A stretch of DNA of 64,000 nucleotides from UBA4615 sp044368415 (GCA_044368415.1 JBIPLJ010000007.1:1-64000), one strand, 5' to 3'; counted from the stretch's first letter, positions 27,208 through 36,351 are shown. Notes: a model not told the origin generated them from the letters alone. A program made the numbers and translations.

Positions 27208-27687
27208 TCAGAGCCCCAAGGTGCGGGCGGTGAGGCAGGGCAGGCTCTCGTCCCACAGTGCGTCGAAGCGGGCTGCGAGCGGCTCGACCGTCGCCGGGTC
27301 GGCGAGCGAGAGCCGGCCGCGGAAGAAGTCGTGATGTGCCCGCCTCATCGCATGGACCCGGTCGCCGAGCAGCAGCCCCTCGCCGTCGGCGAGCGTGGTC
27401 GGCACCTGCCGGCACTCGATTGCGGCCGCGTGCCGCCGACGGGTCGCCATGAAGCGGGCGGCACGCCGCTCCAGCCATTCCGGATTTGCGACCAGCACCC
27501 GCATGCGGGCCTCGGGGTCGGCGAGAAAGGACGACATCAGCCCCACGCCGAGCGGCGTGTCGAGCGGCCAATCCGAAAAGTCGCGGTCGAGGAGCAGCAA
27601 TTCGCGGCGTGAGGCGTTCATCGCGGCGAGCACCGCTTCGGTGAACTCGCCGCGGCTGCGGAACAGGACGGATGACTCGGGTCGCAT
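27208..27687 (-). CDS. Uncharacterised protein, DUF7931-like
   Basis: A 159-residue soluble protein. It starts MRPESSVLFRSRGEF at ATG 27687, 4 bp after the roxA stop; the frame extends 28 codons upstream into roxA, but the closer start fits an operon. Features include LLLLDRDFSDWPLD, a segment RMRVLVANPEWLERRAARF, and DRVHAMRRAHHDFFRGRLSLADP. This pattern resembles phospholipase-D-like superfamily proteins without the HKD motif. I associate it with the uncharacterised family found next to roxA in Burkholderiales; the function is unknown. Confidence 0.65.
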   Translation of the reverse strand: MRPESSVLFRSRGEFTEAVLAAMNASRRELLLLDRDFSDWPLDTPLGVGLMSSFLADPEARMRVLVANPEWLERRAARFMATRRRHAAAIECRQVPTTLADGEGLLLGDRVHAMRRAHHDFFRGRLSLADPATVEPLAARFDALWDESLPCLTARTLGL

Positions 27688-27691
27688 TGGC

Positions 27692-28861
27692 TCACGGAGC
27701 GGGCTGGCCCGCGGGCGCCGAACCGATGTGGAGCCAGCCCCCGTCATGCCAGTCTGAGAGCATAGAGGCAACCCTCAGCGACGCGAAGGCGCGCGAGCAC
27801 TCGACGGCATCGAGGCGCCGCCGGTCGGCCAGTCTGCGGAGCCAACGGCGGGCCGGCCCGGGTGCTTCGAAGGCCTCGCCGTTGACGAAGACCGTGCCGC
27901 CGCGCCAGGCCATGCGTGTGCGGCGGTCCAGCCGCAGGCCCTCGCGTGCCGCGGCCCGCTCGAAGCGGGCGGGTTCGAGCGGCGCGGGCGTGTCGAACCA
28001 GACCTGGGCCTTGGGCTCGGTCAGCCAGCGCCCCACGAACCGGTCGACCTCGGCTGCGGACGGACGCCAGTCGAGCGCCCAGTCGCGCAGCCGCTCGGCG
28101 AGGTCCTCGGGCAGCCGGCCCGGCGTGGCGGTCGGCGCCCGCCCCCGGTCAGAGAAGCGCGGATCGCGGCCGCCGGGCTCGTCGGCCGCAGCCGCCAGGA
28201 AGGCCGATAGGAATTCCTGTCGCGACGGTGCCCGAAAGCCGATCGAAAACGTCAAACACTCCCCGACCGCCGTGCCGTCGTGACCCCAGCCGGGCGGCAG
28301 GTAGAGCATGTCGCCAGGCTCGAGCAGCCACTCCTGGGTCGGCGCGAAGCTTGCCAGCAACTTGAGCGGCGCATCGGGCACCAGGCTCGCGTCGCCGGGC
28401 GGCGCGATTCGCCAGCGCCGCGTGCCGCGCGCCTGCAGCAGGAAGACGTCGTACTGATCGACGTGTGGGCCGACGCCGCCGCCATCGGTCGCGAAGCTGA
28501 TCATCAGGTCGTCGACGCGGGCATCGGGCACAAAGCGAAACCGACCCATCAGCGCGGCGATGGCGTCGTCGTGCAGGTCCACGCCCTGCACGAGCAGCGT
28601 CCAGCCGGGCCGCCTTCGCGGCGGCAGGCGCTCGTGCGGGCCGTGCTCGAGCAACCAGCGTCCGTCCGATGTGCTCACGGTGCGCGACTCGACGTCGTCG
28701 CGGGCCGCCAGCTCGAACAGCCGAGCGGGCTCGATCGGCGTGACGAATCCAGGGAAGGCGCCGCGCGCCAGCAGCGGCGCGCGCTGCCAGTGACGACGCA
28801 TGAACTGGTCTACACTCAGCTCACCGATCGAGTCTAGAAGGTCCAACGTGGTCGAGGCCAT
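27692..28861 (-). CDS. roxA: Ribosomal protein uL16 3-hydroxylase, JmjC cupin (RoxA/YcfD)
   Basis: A 2-oxoglutarate/Fe(II) oxygenase that hydroxylates an arginine of ribosomal protein uL16. It is about 389 residues long. The cupin has the iron ligands in PHVDQYDVF (His, Asp) and in PPGWGHDG (His), and DQFMRRHWQRAPLLARGAFPG at the start is the family's hallmark. A C-terminal winged-helix-like region follows. The start is uncertain: ATG 28861 overlaps, base for base in CATG, the start of the divergent FKBP gene; TTG five codons further in would leave a small gap. Confidence 0.85.
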   Translation of the reverse strand: MASTTLDLLDSIGELSVDQFMRRHWQRAPLLARGAFPGFVTPIEPARLFELAARDDVESRTVSTSDGRWLLEHGPHERLPPRRRPGWTLLVQGVDLHDDAIAALMGRFRFVPDARVDDLMISFATDGGGVGPHVDQYDVFLLQARGTRRWRIAPPGDASLVPDAPLKLLASFAPTQEWLLEPGDMLYLPPGWGHDGTAVGECLTFSIGFRAPSRQEFLSAFLAAAADEPGGRDPRFSDRGRAPTATPGRLPEDLAERLRDWALDWRPSAAEVDRFVGRWLTEPKAQVWFDTPAPLEPARFERAAAREGLRLDRRTRMAWRGGTVFVNGEAFEAPGPARRWLRRLADRRRLDAVECSRAFASLRVASMLSDWHDGGWLHIGSAPAGQPAP

Positions 28862-29336
28862 GCAGATCGCAGAGAATGTTTGGGTCACCGTGCGTTATCG
28901 CCTGTACGACTCTCAGGGCGAGGCCCTTGAGGAGGGCGAACGCGAGTGGACTTACCTGCACGGTGGCTATGGGTCGGTGTTCCCGAAGGTCGAAGCCAGG
29001 TTGCTCGGGCAGCGCGTCGGCTATACGACGACGCTCTACCTCGAGCCTGAGGACACCTTCGGCGACTATGACGCGTCGCTGCTGCGGATCGCGCCGCGCG
29101 AGGGGTTTCCGGCGGCGCTTGAGGCGGGCATGACCTTCGAGAGTGTACCGGGCGAGGCTCCCGACGGCGAACTGTATACCGTCACCGATCTGACCGAGGA
29201 CGCCGTCGTGCTCGACGGAAATCATCCGCTCGCCGGCATGGCGATCCGCTTCGAGCTCGAGATCGAGGACCTGCGCGCCGCGACCGACGAGGAAATTGCG
29301 GCCGAGCGCGAGCGGACCGACGCCGAGGCGGGCTGA
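28860..29336 (+). CDS. FKBP-type peptidyl-prolyl isomerase, SlyD-like
   Basis: A 158-residue SlyD-type prolyl isomerase and chaperone. It shows the split FKBP domain with the IF insert: YRLYDSQGEALEEGE, the active-site HGGYGSVFPKVE, EPEDTFGDYD, and after the insert VVLDGNHPLAGM. It lacks the His-rich metal-binding tail of E. coli SlyD. The start is ATG 28860 (QIAENVWVTVRY), although the frame is open from 28800. The divergent roxA gene begins on the complementary bases of the same CATG. Confidence 0.9.
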   Translation: MQIAENVWVTVRYRLYDSQGEALEEGEREWTYLHGGYGSVFPKVEARLLGQRVGYTTTLYLEPEDTFGDYDASLLRIAPREGFPAALEAGMTFESVPGEAPDGELYTVTDLTEDAVVLDGNHPLAGMAIRFELEIEDLRAATDEEIAAERERTDAEAG

Positions 29337-29363
29337 GCGCTGCCGATGGGGCCGTGCGCGCCC

Positions 29364-30353
29364 TCATGGCTGCGGGCCGAGGACCTGACGGGTAGTGACG
29401 TGGAAACGCTCCGTCGCCTGCGGGTCGTAGACGATGCGCACCCACGATGCGGAGAACGGCCAGCCGAAAGATTCGACTCGGGTCACGTGGGCATAGGGCT
29501 CGCCACGCACATCGCGCAATGGCTGGTCGACGGTGAAGCGGTGCGAGTCGCCATGCAGCAGCAGGATCGGGTGTGTGAAGGCTTCGGCCGTTTCGCGCAG
29601 CACCGCGATCCAGTCGGCGAATCCGGAGGACACTTTCGGCTGCCAGTCGGGCTCGGCGTGGAAGGCGATCACCAGCGCGTCGGCGCGCTCGCGCAGGGCG
29701 AGCCGCAGGGTCTCGGCCAGCCATTGCCGATTGTGCGCCGTGCGTGCGTCGAACTCGGCGCGAGCGCCCTCGTACCCCTTGCGGCCGTTGTTGCTGCCGA
29801 CGACGTGCGCGGCGACAAAGCGTACGCGTCCTATCCGCCATCGCACGTTCTCGGGCTGCTCGCGCTGCCGCTCGAAGGCGAGCGACTCGCGCGCGGCTTC
29901 GCCGCCGGTGCCAAGTGGCGCCGGGGTCGACCAGAACCGTGCGCGCAGCGCACCCAGCCGCTCGATCGGATCGTAGTGTCCGGCCATCCGGCCGTGGCAG
30001 TCGGTCCACTCGTTATCGCCCGGCAGCAGCACGAGCGGGTGCGTGCTGCGCGAGAGCAGCGCGGCGCGGCGCTCGTAGAGCGCGTCGCTGCACGGCTCTC
30101 GGCTCGACTTGATGTCGCCGACGTGCAGCACGAAGCGCAGTGGGTCTGCGTCGGTCGCGGCGAGCATCGCGGCGAGGCGGGCCTCGTCGGACTCGGTGTA
30201 GGGCAGGTCGCCGATCAGCGCGAACGCGAACCCGCCCGCCGTGGCGTCGGCCTGGCGCTCGTGTTCGGCCGTGCGTCCGGAACGGGCCCAGGGCAAGGAC
30301 GCGGCGAGTGCGCCCGCCGACACCGCCCGGAGCGCGCTGCGGCGTGCTGTCAT
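29364..30353 (-). CDS. Exported metallophosphoesterase
   Basis: A 329-residue calcineurin-like phosphoesterase with an N-terminal Arg-Arg signal (ARRSALRAVSAGALAASLPWA) that could be Tat-type. The metal-ligand motifs are degenerate but present: IGDLPYTESD, HVGDIKS, LPGDNEW, and late HGDSH. Its ATG overlaps the mutS stop (ATGA), so it is the second gene of a mutS operon. The substrate is unknown. It faces the FKBP gene with 27 bp between the stops. Confidence 0.82.
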   Translation of the reverse strand: MTARRSALRAVSAGALAASLPWARSGRTAEHERQADATAGGFAFALIGDLPYTESDEARLAAMLAATDADPLRFVLHVGDIKSSREPCSDALYERRAALLSRSTHPLVLLPGDNEWTDCHGRMAGHYDPIERLGALRARFWSTPAPLGTGGEAARESLAFERQREQPENVRWRIGRVRFVAAHVVGSNNGRKGYEGARAEFDARTAHNRQWLAETLRLALRERADALVIAFHAEPDWQPKVSSGFADWIAVLRETAEAFTHPILLLHGDSHRFTVDQPLRDVRGEPYAHVTRVESFGWPFSASWVRIVYDPQATERFHVTTRQVLGPQP

Positions 30354-33136
30354 CGCGGGACCTCGCCGTCGAGCAGCGCGCGCAGACGGTAGAGCGCATC
30401 GAGCGCCTGCCGCGGGTTCAGCGCGTCCGGATCGATCGCGGCGAGCGCCTCGGCAACACGTATCGCCGGCCCGCCACCCGCGCCGTGGCCGGCGGTGTCC
30501 CCGGGCCTGGAAGGGCCGTCCTCAGCGTCCTCACCGTCCTGTCCGGCGCCGGGCGGGCCGTCGTCATCGGTTCCGGGTCCGCCTGCGCCGATCGCCGGGT
30601 CGTCGCCGAGGGAGAACAGGTCGAGCTGGTCGTCGTGGGCCCGGGCCCGGGCCTCGAGCTGCTCGAGCAGTTGGCCGGCCTTGCGCACCACCGGCGCGGG
30701 CAGCCCCGCGAGGCGGGCCACCTGCAGGCCGTAGCTGCGGCTGGCAGGGCCGGGCCGCACCTCGTGCAGGAACACGATGCCACCGTGGTGCTCGGCCGCG
30801 GCCAGGTGCAGGTTGACCGCAGCCGGCGAGGTCTGTGCCAGCTGGACCAGTTCGAAATAGTGCGTGGCGAAGAGCGTCATCGCGCGGTTGTGCTGGAGCA
30901 GCCGCTCGGCGATCGCATGCGCCAACGCCAGCCCGTCGAAGGTCGAGGTGCCGCGGCCGATCTCGTCCATCAGCACAAGTGAATGCGGGCCGGCCGCGAC
31001 CAACACCGTTGCGGCCTCGGTCATCTCGACCATGAAGGTCGAGCGCCCGCCGGCGAGGTCGTCTGAGGCGCCGATGCGGGTGAAGATGCGGTCGATCGGT
31101 CCGATCTCGCAGTCGGCGGCGGGCACGAAGCTGCCGGCGTGCGCGAGCAGCGCGATCAGCGCGACCTGCCGCATGTAGGTCGACTTGCCGCCCATGTTCG
31201 GGCCGGTGACCAGCAGCATCCTGCGGTCGGGCGAGAGGGTGCAGTCGTTCGGCGTGAAGCGCTCGACCATCGCTTCGACCACCGGATGGCGGCCGGCGCG
31301 GATCTCGATGCCCGGAACGGGACGCAGCCGCGGGCGCACCCAGTTGCCGTCGGCGGCGATTTCGGCGAACGCCCCGAGCACGTCGAGCTCGGCGACCGCC
31401 TGCCCGAGTTGCTGCAGCGCCGGCACCGCCGGCGCGAGGGCGCCGAGGAGCACCTCGTAGAGCGCGCGCTCGCGGGCCAGCCCGCGCTCGCGCGCTGACA
31501 GCGCCTTGTCCTCGAAGGCCTTGAGCTCCGGCGTCATATAGCGCTCAGCGTTCTTCAGCGTCTGCCGCCTGCGGTACTCGGCGGGCACCTTGTCCGACTG
31601 GCCGTGGGTCACCTCGATGAAGAAGCCGTGCACGCTGTTCTGGCCGACACGCAGGTTGGCGATGCCGGTGCGGGCGCGCTCGTCGATCTCAAACTTCGCG
31701 AGGTAGGCGTCGCAGTGCCGGTCGATGCCGCGCAGTTCGTCGAGCACCGTGTCGTGGCCGTCGCGGATCACACCGCCGTCGCGCACCATCGCCGCGGGCT
31801 CGTCGAGCAGGGTCTCGGCGAGCAGCACGGCGAGCGCCGGATCGATCGCGAGCGCATCGCGGCAGCGCCCGAGCACCGGGGCCTCGTCGCCGGGCTCGAG
31901 CCGCTCGAGCAGCCGCGCGATCGGCCCGATCGCGCCGAGCGCATCGCGCAGCGCGACCAGCTCGCGCGGGCGCACCGAGCCGAGCGCGATCCGCGCGGCC
32001 AGCCGCTCGAAATCGACGCAGCGACCGAGCTCCGAGCGCATTGCGGCGCGCGGCTCGGTCAGCAGCGCGATTGCCTGGTGGCGCCGGCCGGTCTCGCGCG
32101 CATCGCGCAGCGGTTGCAGCAGCCATCGGCGCAGCAGCCGGCTGCCGGCGGCGGTCGCGCAGCGGTCCATCCGTGACAGCAGCGTCGGCGTCGTCTCGCC
32201 GCGCAGGGTCTCGACGATCTCGAGGTTGCGGCGCGCGACCGGGTCGAGCACCACCACCTCGTCGCCGTGGAACACGCGAAGCCGCTGCAGGTGGGTCGGC
32301 GCGCGGCCCTGTGTGCGCGCGACGTAGTCGAGCAGTGCGCCGGCCGCACCCAGCGCCGCCGGCACCGCATCGGCATCGGAACCCGCGAGCGAGGCGACAC
32401 CCAGCGTCTCGGCGAGCCGCAGCCGGGCCCGCGCGGCGTCGAAGTGCCAGGCCGGACTGACGGCGGCCGGCACGCCGTGCCCGCCGCGGCGAAGCGTATC
32501 GAGCGCCGCGCGTACCGGCGTCGGTGCGGCCGCGGAGGCCGATGCACTGCCGCGCCCCGGCGCGAAGGCCGGCGCCTCGGGCAGCAGCAGCTCGGCCGGA
32601 CGCAGCCGGTCGAGCTCGCTGGCGAGCTGCGTGGGCGCGATCTCGGCCAGCCAGCACTCGCCGCTCGCGACGATCATCCACGCGAGCGCCAGTCGCCGGC
32701 CGCCGTCGGCGGCATCGATCGCGAGCAGCGGGCGGTCCTCGCGATCGGGCAGTAGCGAGGCATCGGTCAGCGTGCCTGGCGTGACCACCCGCAGGACCTT
32801 GCGCTCGACCGGACCCTTGGAGGTCGCCGGATCGCCGATCTGCTCGCACAGCGCGACCGACTCGCCCTGGCGCACCAGCCGCGCGAGGTACTGCTCGACG
32901 GCGTGGAACGGCACACCCGCCATCGGTATTGGCTGACCGTTGGACGCGCCCCGCTTGGTGAGCGTGATGCCGAGCAGGCGTGCCGCCCGCTCCGCATCCT
33001 CGAAGAACAGCTCGTAGAAGTCGCCCATCCGGTAGAAGAGCAGCGCCGAAGGGTGGTCGGCCTTCGTGCGCAGATACTGCTGCATGACCGGGGTGTGGCC
33101 GGAGAGATCGACGGTAGGCGGGGCGGTGGGCGTCAT
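30350..33136 (-). CDS. mutS: DNA mismatch repair protein MutS
   Basis: Recognises mismatches and small loops in newly made DNA. The protein has 928 residues, somewhat longer than usual. The mismatch-binding Phe-X-Glu is F40-Y41-E42 in GDFYELFF. The ATPase domain has Walker A GPNMGGKST and the Walker B region LVLMDEIGRGTSTFDG, then the signature ATHYFEL. The extra length is a Gly/Asp/Pro-rich linker of about 45 residues before the C-terminal helical dimerisation/tetramerisation segment. A good -35/-10 pair lies about 75-100 bp upstream. Confidence 0.97.
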   Translation of the reverse strand: MTPTAPPTVDLSGHTPVMQQYLRTKADHPSALLFYRMGDFYELFFEDAERAARLLGITLTKRGASNGQPIPMAGVPFHAVEQYLARLVRQGESVALCEQIGDPATSKGPVERKVLRVVTPGTLTDASLLPDREDRPLLAIDAADGGRRLALAWMIVASGECWLAEIAPTQLASELDRLRPAELLLPEAPAFAPGRGSASASAAAPTPVRAALDTLRRGGHGVPAAVSPAWHFDAARARLRLAETLGVASLAGSDADAVPAALGAAGALLDYVARTQGRAPTHLQRLRVFHGDEVVVLDPVARRNLEIVETLRGETTPTLLSRMDRCATAAGSRLLRRWLLQPLRDARETGRRHQAIALLTEPRAAMRSELGRCVDFERLAARIALGSVRPRELVALRDALGAIGPIARLLERLEPGDEAPVLGRCRDALAIDPALAVLLAETLLDEPAAMVRDGGVIRDGHDTVLDELRGIDRHCDAYLAKFEIDERARTGIANLRVGQNSVHGFFIEVTHGQSDKVPAEYRRRQTLKNAERYMTPELKAFEDKALSARERGLARERALYEVLLGALAPAVPALQQLGQAVAELDVLGAFAEIAADGNWVRPRLRPVPGIEIRAGRHPVVEAMVERFTPNDCTLSPDRRMLLVTGPNMGGKSTYMRQVALIALLAHAGSFVPAADCEIGPIDRIFTRIGASDDLAGGRSTFMVEMTEAATVLVAAGPHSLVLMDEIGRGTSTFDGLALAHAIAERLLQHNRAMTLFATHYFELVQLAQTSPAAVNLHLAAAEHHGGIVFLHEVRPGPASRSYGLQVARLAGLPAPVVRKAGQLLEQLEARARAHDDQLDLFSLGDDPAIGAGGPGTDDDGPPGAGQDGEDAEDGPSRPGDTAGHGAGGGPAIRVAEALAAIDPDALNPRQALDALYRLRALLDGEVPR

Positions 33137-33209
33137 CGGGATCGTGGCGGGCCCGTGGGATGCGGGCAGGAGGCGAGGCGCGCGATGGACATATGAAGTT
33201 CACGCGCGG

Positions 33210-33237
33210 AACATACGCAGAACACGCGAACGTCCAA
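33210..33237 (-). promoter_or_regulatory. Likely sigma-70 promoter of mutS
   Basis: On the minus strand TTGGAC (33232-33237) and TATGTT (33210-33215) are 16 bp apart. The implied leader to ATG 33136 is about 65-70 nt. Confidence 0.5.
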
Positions 33238-33304
33238 GGCGTGAGACTACAACACCGCAGGATGCGCCCCACGCGACCACAGCCGGCCAGATTCTGCCGC
33301 GGTT

Positions 33305-33310
33305 GATAAT
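33305..33310 (+). promoter_or_regulatory. Possible -10 box (GATAAT) of the VOC gene
   Basis: GATAAT lies 74 bp before the ATG at 33385, in the 248-bp region divergent from mutS. No clear -35. Confidence 0.35.
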
Positions 33311-33384
33311 CTCGCCGCAGCGCCGAGCGGCGTCGCGCATCCCCATCCCGACGCTGTCCGCGTCCGACCGGAGACACCCGAAAC

Positions 33385-33768
33385 ATGTTCTCGCACGTGA
33401 TGATCGGCACCAACGACCTGGCCAAAGCCCGCGCTTTCTACGACGCGGTGCTCGGCACCCTCGATGTACCCGCAGGCAACCTCGACCGGTACCGCGTCTT
33501 CTGGCGCACGCCTGCCGGCATCTTCTCGGTCTCCGAGCCGATCGACGGCCAGCCGGCGAGCGCCGCCAACGGCGGGACCGTCGGGTTCGCCTGCCAGTCG
33601 CCGGAGCAGGTCGAAGCCTGGCATGCGGCAGGCGTGGCCAACGGTGGCACGAGCTGCGAAGACCCGCCGGGTGTACGCGAGGGCGCGGCCGGCAAGATGT
33701 ACCTGGCTTACCTGCGCGACCCGGACGGCAACAAGCTCTGCGCAGTGCATCGCATGCCGCGGACCTGA
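33385..33768 (+). CDS. VOC (glyoxalase/bleomycin-resistance) family protein
   Basis: A 127-residue single vicinal-oxygen-chelate fold protein. It begins MFSHVMIGTNDLAKARAFYDAVLG, the first beta-alpha-beta module, and ends with YLRDPDGNKLCAVH, the second. A His from the first strand and a Glu at the end of the module are the usual metal ligands. The family covers glyoxalases, dioxygenases and resistance proteins; the substrate is unknown. It stands alone, divergent from mutS and convergent with the methyltransferase gene. Confidence 0.87.
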   Translation: MFSHVMIGTNDLAKARAFYDAVLGTLDVPAGNLDRYRVFWRTPAGIFSVSEPIDGQPASAANGGTVGFACQSPEQVEAWHAAGVANGGTSCEDPPGVREGAAGKMYLAYLRDPDGNKLCAVHRMPRT

Positions 33769-33782
33769 TCCGAGGCCCGCAC

Positions 33783-34688
33783 TCAGGAGGCGCGCGCTGC
33801 CCGCCAGGGCAGCGCGGCGCCGCCTGCGGCCGCGGTCCCCTCGATCGCGCCGTCGCGCGCCCGGCCCTCGAAGCTCACTACCCGCCCGCGCTCGAGCGGC
33901 AGCCGGAAGCTCACGGCCTCACCGCGCAGCCGGACATCCTCGAGCGGCACCTCGAGCCCGCCCACTGTCGCCATCCCGTCAAGCATCTGCCACTGCTGCC
34001 GCAGCTCGAGCATGATGCGCTGCCGGCTGAGGGCGGGCGGGACCGTGGCCTGCCAGCGCCCGCCCACCTGCGCGGGGATCCGGTAAAGGTAGACAGTGGC
34101 GCTCGGCTGTCCGGTCGCGCCCTGCTTCTCGGGCTCGTCGAAGCGCTGCCAGGCCTCGGGCAGCCAGCCCGCAATCGGATAGTCGTGGGTCAGCACGCGG
34201 GTGCCGGGGCGCAGCTCGCGGCGCAGCTTGTCACGCAGCAGGTTCACGGTGTCGGGCAACAGGTAGATCGTCACCACGGTCGCCTGCGACACGTCGGTGG
34301 CGAACAGGTCCTGGCGTACGAAGCGCGCGCGATCGGCGACGCCCTCGCGCCGGGCAGTCTCGATCGACAGTGCGATCAGCGGCGCCTGGATCTCGATGCC
34401 CAGACCGCGCGCGCCGCGCAGTTTTGCGGCAGTCAGCACGATGCGGCCGTCGCCCGAGCCCATGTCGACGAGCACGTCGTCCGGACCGACACCCGCCATG
34501 TCCAGCATCTGCGAGACCACCGTGTCGGGGGAGGGCACGTAGGGCCCAGCCATGATCGGCTGCTTCTCGGGCTGAGGCACGTCCTGAGCACACAGCGGCG
34601 TGACGGCCAGTGCGGCGAACAAGGCGAGGGGAGGCTGTACGGTGCAGGCGGCGAGCAGGCGCAGCGTGGAGCGTCGATTGGCGGGCAT
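33783..34688 (-). CDS. Exported SAM-dependent methyltransferase-like protein
   Basis: A 301-residue protein with a signal peptide (about residues 1-35, ending near CAQD) and a class I methyltransferase core: VLVDMGSGDGRIVLTAAK is motif I and GIEIQAPLIALS motif II. A C-terminal beta-rich extension follows. The ATG at 34688 has an AGGAG ribosome site 6 bp upstream. An exported methyltransferase is odd because S-adenosylmethionine is cytoplasmic; such fusions are nevertheless common in Betaproteobacteria, and the function is unknown. The convergent VOC gene ends 14 bp away. Confidence 0.82.
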   Translation of the reverse strand: MPANRRSTLRLLAACTVQPPLALFAALAVTPLCAQDVPQPEKQPIMAGPYVPSPDTVVSQMLDMAGVGPDDVLVDMGSGDGRIVLTAAKLRGARGLGIEIQAPLIALSIETARREGVADRARFVRQDLFATDVSQATVVTIYLLPDTVNLLRDKLRRELRPGTRVLTHDYPIAGWLPEAWQRFDEPEKQGATGQPSATVYLYRIPAQVGGRWQATVPPALSRQRIMLELRQQWQMLDGMATVGGLEVPLEDVRLRGEAVSFRLPLERGRVVSFEGRARDGAIEGTAAAGGAALPWRAARAS

Positions 34689-34801
34689 GCGGGACTCCTG
34701 TCGTCGGTCGGCGCGCACCGGAGCGCCTGGGGCCGGCGCGCGACGCCGGGGGTAGAGTGTCCCACGGGCGCGCCGGCCGCCCGCCCCACCGGAGACCCTG
34801 C

Positions 34802-35284
34802 ATGACCGATCCCGTGACCTCGACGACCCTCGCATCGCCTGCGGTCCCCCTGACGCTGCGCGCCGTGGGCGCCGACGACCATGAGGCCTGGATGCCGCTA
34901 TGGCGCGGCTACCAGGCGTTCTATCGCGTCGAGATCCCGGACGCGACCACCGCGGTCAGCTGGGCGCGCTTCCTCGATCCGGCCGAGCCGATGCACGCGG
35001 CGATCGCTTGGCAGGGCTCGCGGGCGGTGGGGCTGGTGCATTGGATCATGCACCGCGGCTGCTGGAGCGTCGGTGACTACTGCTACCTGAACGATCTCTA
35101 TGCGGAGCCGGATGTGCGCGGCACCGGCGTCGGACGGGCGCTGATCGAGCATGTCTACGAGGCGGCCCGCCAGGCCGACTGCGCGCGCGTCTACTGGCTA
35201 ACGCAGGAGAGCAACGAAGTCGCGATGCGGCTCTACGACCGCATTGCCGACCGTGCCGGCTTCGTCTACCGAAAGATTCTGTAG
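34802..35284 (+). CDS. GNAT family N-acetyltransferase
   Basis: A 160-residue acetyltransferase. The N-terminal half holds GYQAFYRVEIP and the acetyl-CoA loop is DVRGTGVGRALIEHVYEAA, the R/Q-x-x-G-x-G/A signature. The C-terminal WLTQESNEVAMRLYDRIADRAGFVYRK is typical of the diamine/amino-acid acetyltransferase-like branch. It is divergent from the methyltransferase-like gene (113 bp between starts). The acceptor is unknown. Confidence 0.85.
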   Translation: MTDPVTSTTLASPAVPLTLRAVGADDHEAWMPLWRGYQAFYRVEIPDATTAVSWARFLDPAEPMHAAIAWQGSRAVGLVHWIMHRGCWSVGDYCYLNDLYAEPDVRGTGVGRALIEHVYEAARQADCARVYWLTQESNEVAMRLYDRIADRAGFVYRKIL

Positions 35285-35323
35285 CCGGTTTGTGTATCGG
35301 ACGCCAGGCCCTGCAGACCGTCT

Positions 35324-35339
35324 GGGGCGCGGGCGCCCC
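35324..35339. terminator. GC-rich hairpin between convergent genes
   Basis: GGGGCGC and GCGCCCC form a 7-bp stem with a 2-nt loop (or 6 bp with 4 nt) in the 60-bp gap between the GNAT and suhB stops. There is no T-run, so termination is only a possibility. Confidence 0.3.
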
Positions 35340-35344
35340 CGCCG

Positions 35345-36148
35345 TCAGCGCACCTGGGCGAACAGCCCGACCATCTGCCCGAACACCTTCGGTGCGCCGG
35401 CCAGCACCTGCTCGGAGAAGATGTGGTCGCCGTCGCCTTGCAAAGTGCCCACCAGGCCGCCGGCCTCGCTCACCAGCAGACTGCCCGCGGCGACATCCCA
35501 GGGCATGAGGCCGATCTCGAAGAACGCGTCGTAGCGGCCGGCCGCCACGTAGGCCAGGTCAAGGGCCGCGGCCCCGGGACGGCGCAGGCCTGCGGCCTTC
35601 TCGGAGACGGCCTTGAAGAGCGCCAGGTAGTGATCGATCTCCTCGACCTTTCGGAACGGGAAGCCGGTGCCGACCAGCGCCTCCTCGAGCCGTGCGTTCG
35701 CGGTGACCCGGATGCGGCGGTCATTGAGGAAGGCGCCGCGGCCCTTGCTCGCGGTGTAGAGCTCGTCGCGGTTCGGGTCGTAGACGATGGCCTGCGTGAC
35801 GATGCCCTTCTGCATCAGCGCGATCGAGACGCAGTACTGCGGCAGTCCGTGGATGAAGTTGGTGGTGCCGTCGAGCGGGTCGATGATCCAGATGTTCTCG
35901 GCGTCCTGGGGCGGCACGTCGAGCCGGCCGGGGAGGTGGCCGGACTCCTCACCGAGGAAGGCATGGTCGGGGTAGGCCTGCTTGAGCGCGCCGATGATGG
36001 TGGCCTCGGAGGCCCGGTCGACTTCGGTGACGAAGTCGTTGCGCTGCTTGCGGGCGACCTTGATGCTGTCGAGATCGAGGGCGGCGCGGGTGATGATCCG
36101 GCCTGCGGCGCGCGCGGCGCGCACCGCGACGTTCAACATGGGATGCAT
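35345..36148 (-). CDS. suhB: Inositol-1-monophosphatase family protein SuhB
   Basis: A Mg-dependent, Li-sensitive phosphatase; SuhB also acts as an rRNA transcription antitermination factor in E. coli. The product has 267 residues, exactly the E. coli length. Metal-binding motifs: FLGEESG, IIDPLDGTTNFIHG and PWDVAAGSLLVSEAGG. The start is ATG 36148 (MHPMLNVAVRAARAAG); the frame is open 10 codons further. It is divergent from the symporter gene with a 203-bp gap. Confidence 0.95.
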   Translation of the reverse strand: MHPMLNVAVRAARAAGRIITRAALDLDSIKVARKQRNDFVTEVDRASEATIIGALKQAYPDHAFLGEESGHLPGRLDVPPQDAENIWIIDPLDGTTNFIHGLPQYCVSIALMQKGIVTQAIVYDPNRDELYTASKGRGAFLNDRRIRVTANARLEEALVGTGFPFRKVEEIDHYLALFKAVSEKAAGLRRPGAAALDLAYVAAGRYDAFFEIGLMPWDVAAGSLLVSEAGGLVGTLQGDGDHIFSEQVLAGAPKVFGQMVGLFAQVR

Positions 36149-36234
36149 TGAGCAGGCGCTTTGGGGTAAGCCGGCCATTGTATGCCACCGCGGCGCCCGC
36201 GCTGTCCTTGGCCGGTGCAGGCGCCGCGGGGCGT

Positions 36235-36240
36235 CATAAT
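36235..36240 (+). promoter_or_regulatory. Possible -10 box (CATAAT) of the symporter operon
   Basis: CATAAT lies 111 bp before the symporter ATG, between it and suhB. Weak evidence on its own. Confidence 0.3.
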
Positions 36241-36351
36241 CCGGTTGCGGCCCGTTTTCTGGCTGTAGCCCGTTTCCCGGGCGATGACGCCCCGGCCGGC
36301 CGCATCCCGCTCCCCGGCGCCCGCCGCACCGCCTTGTGTCCGCCTCCCTCC

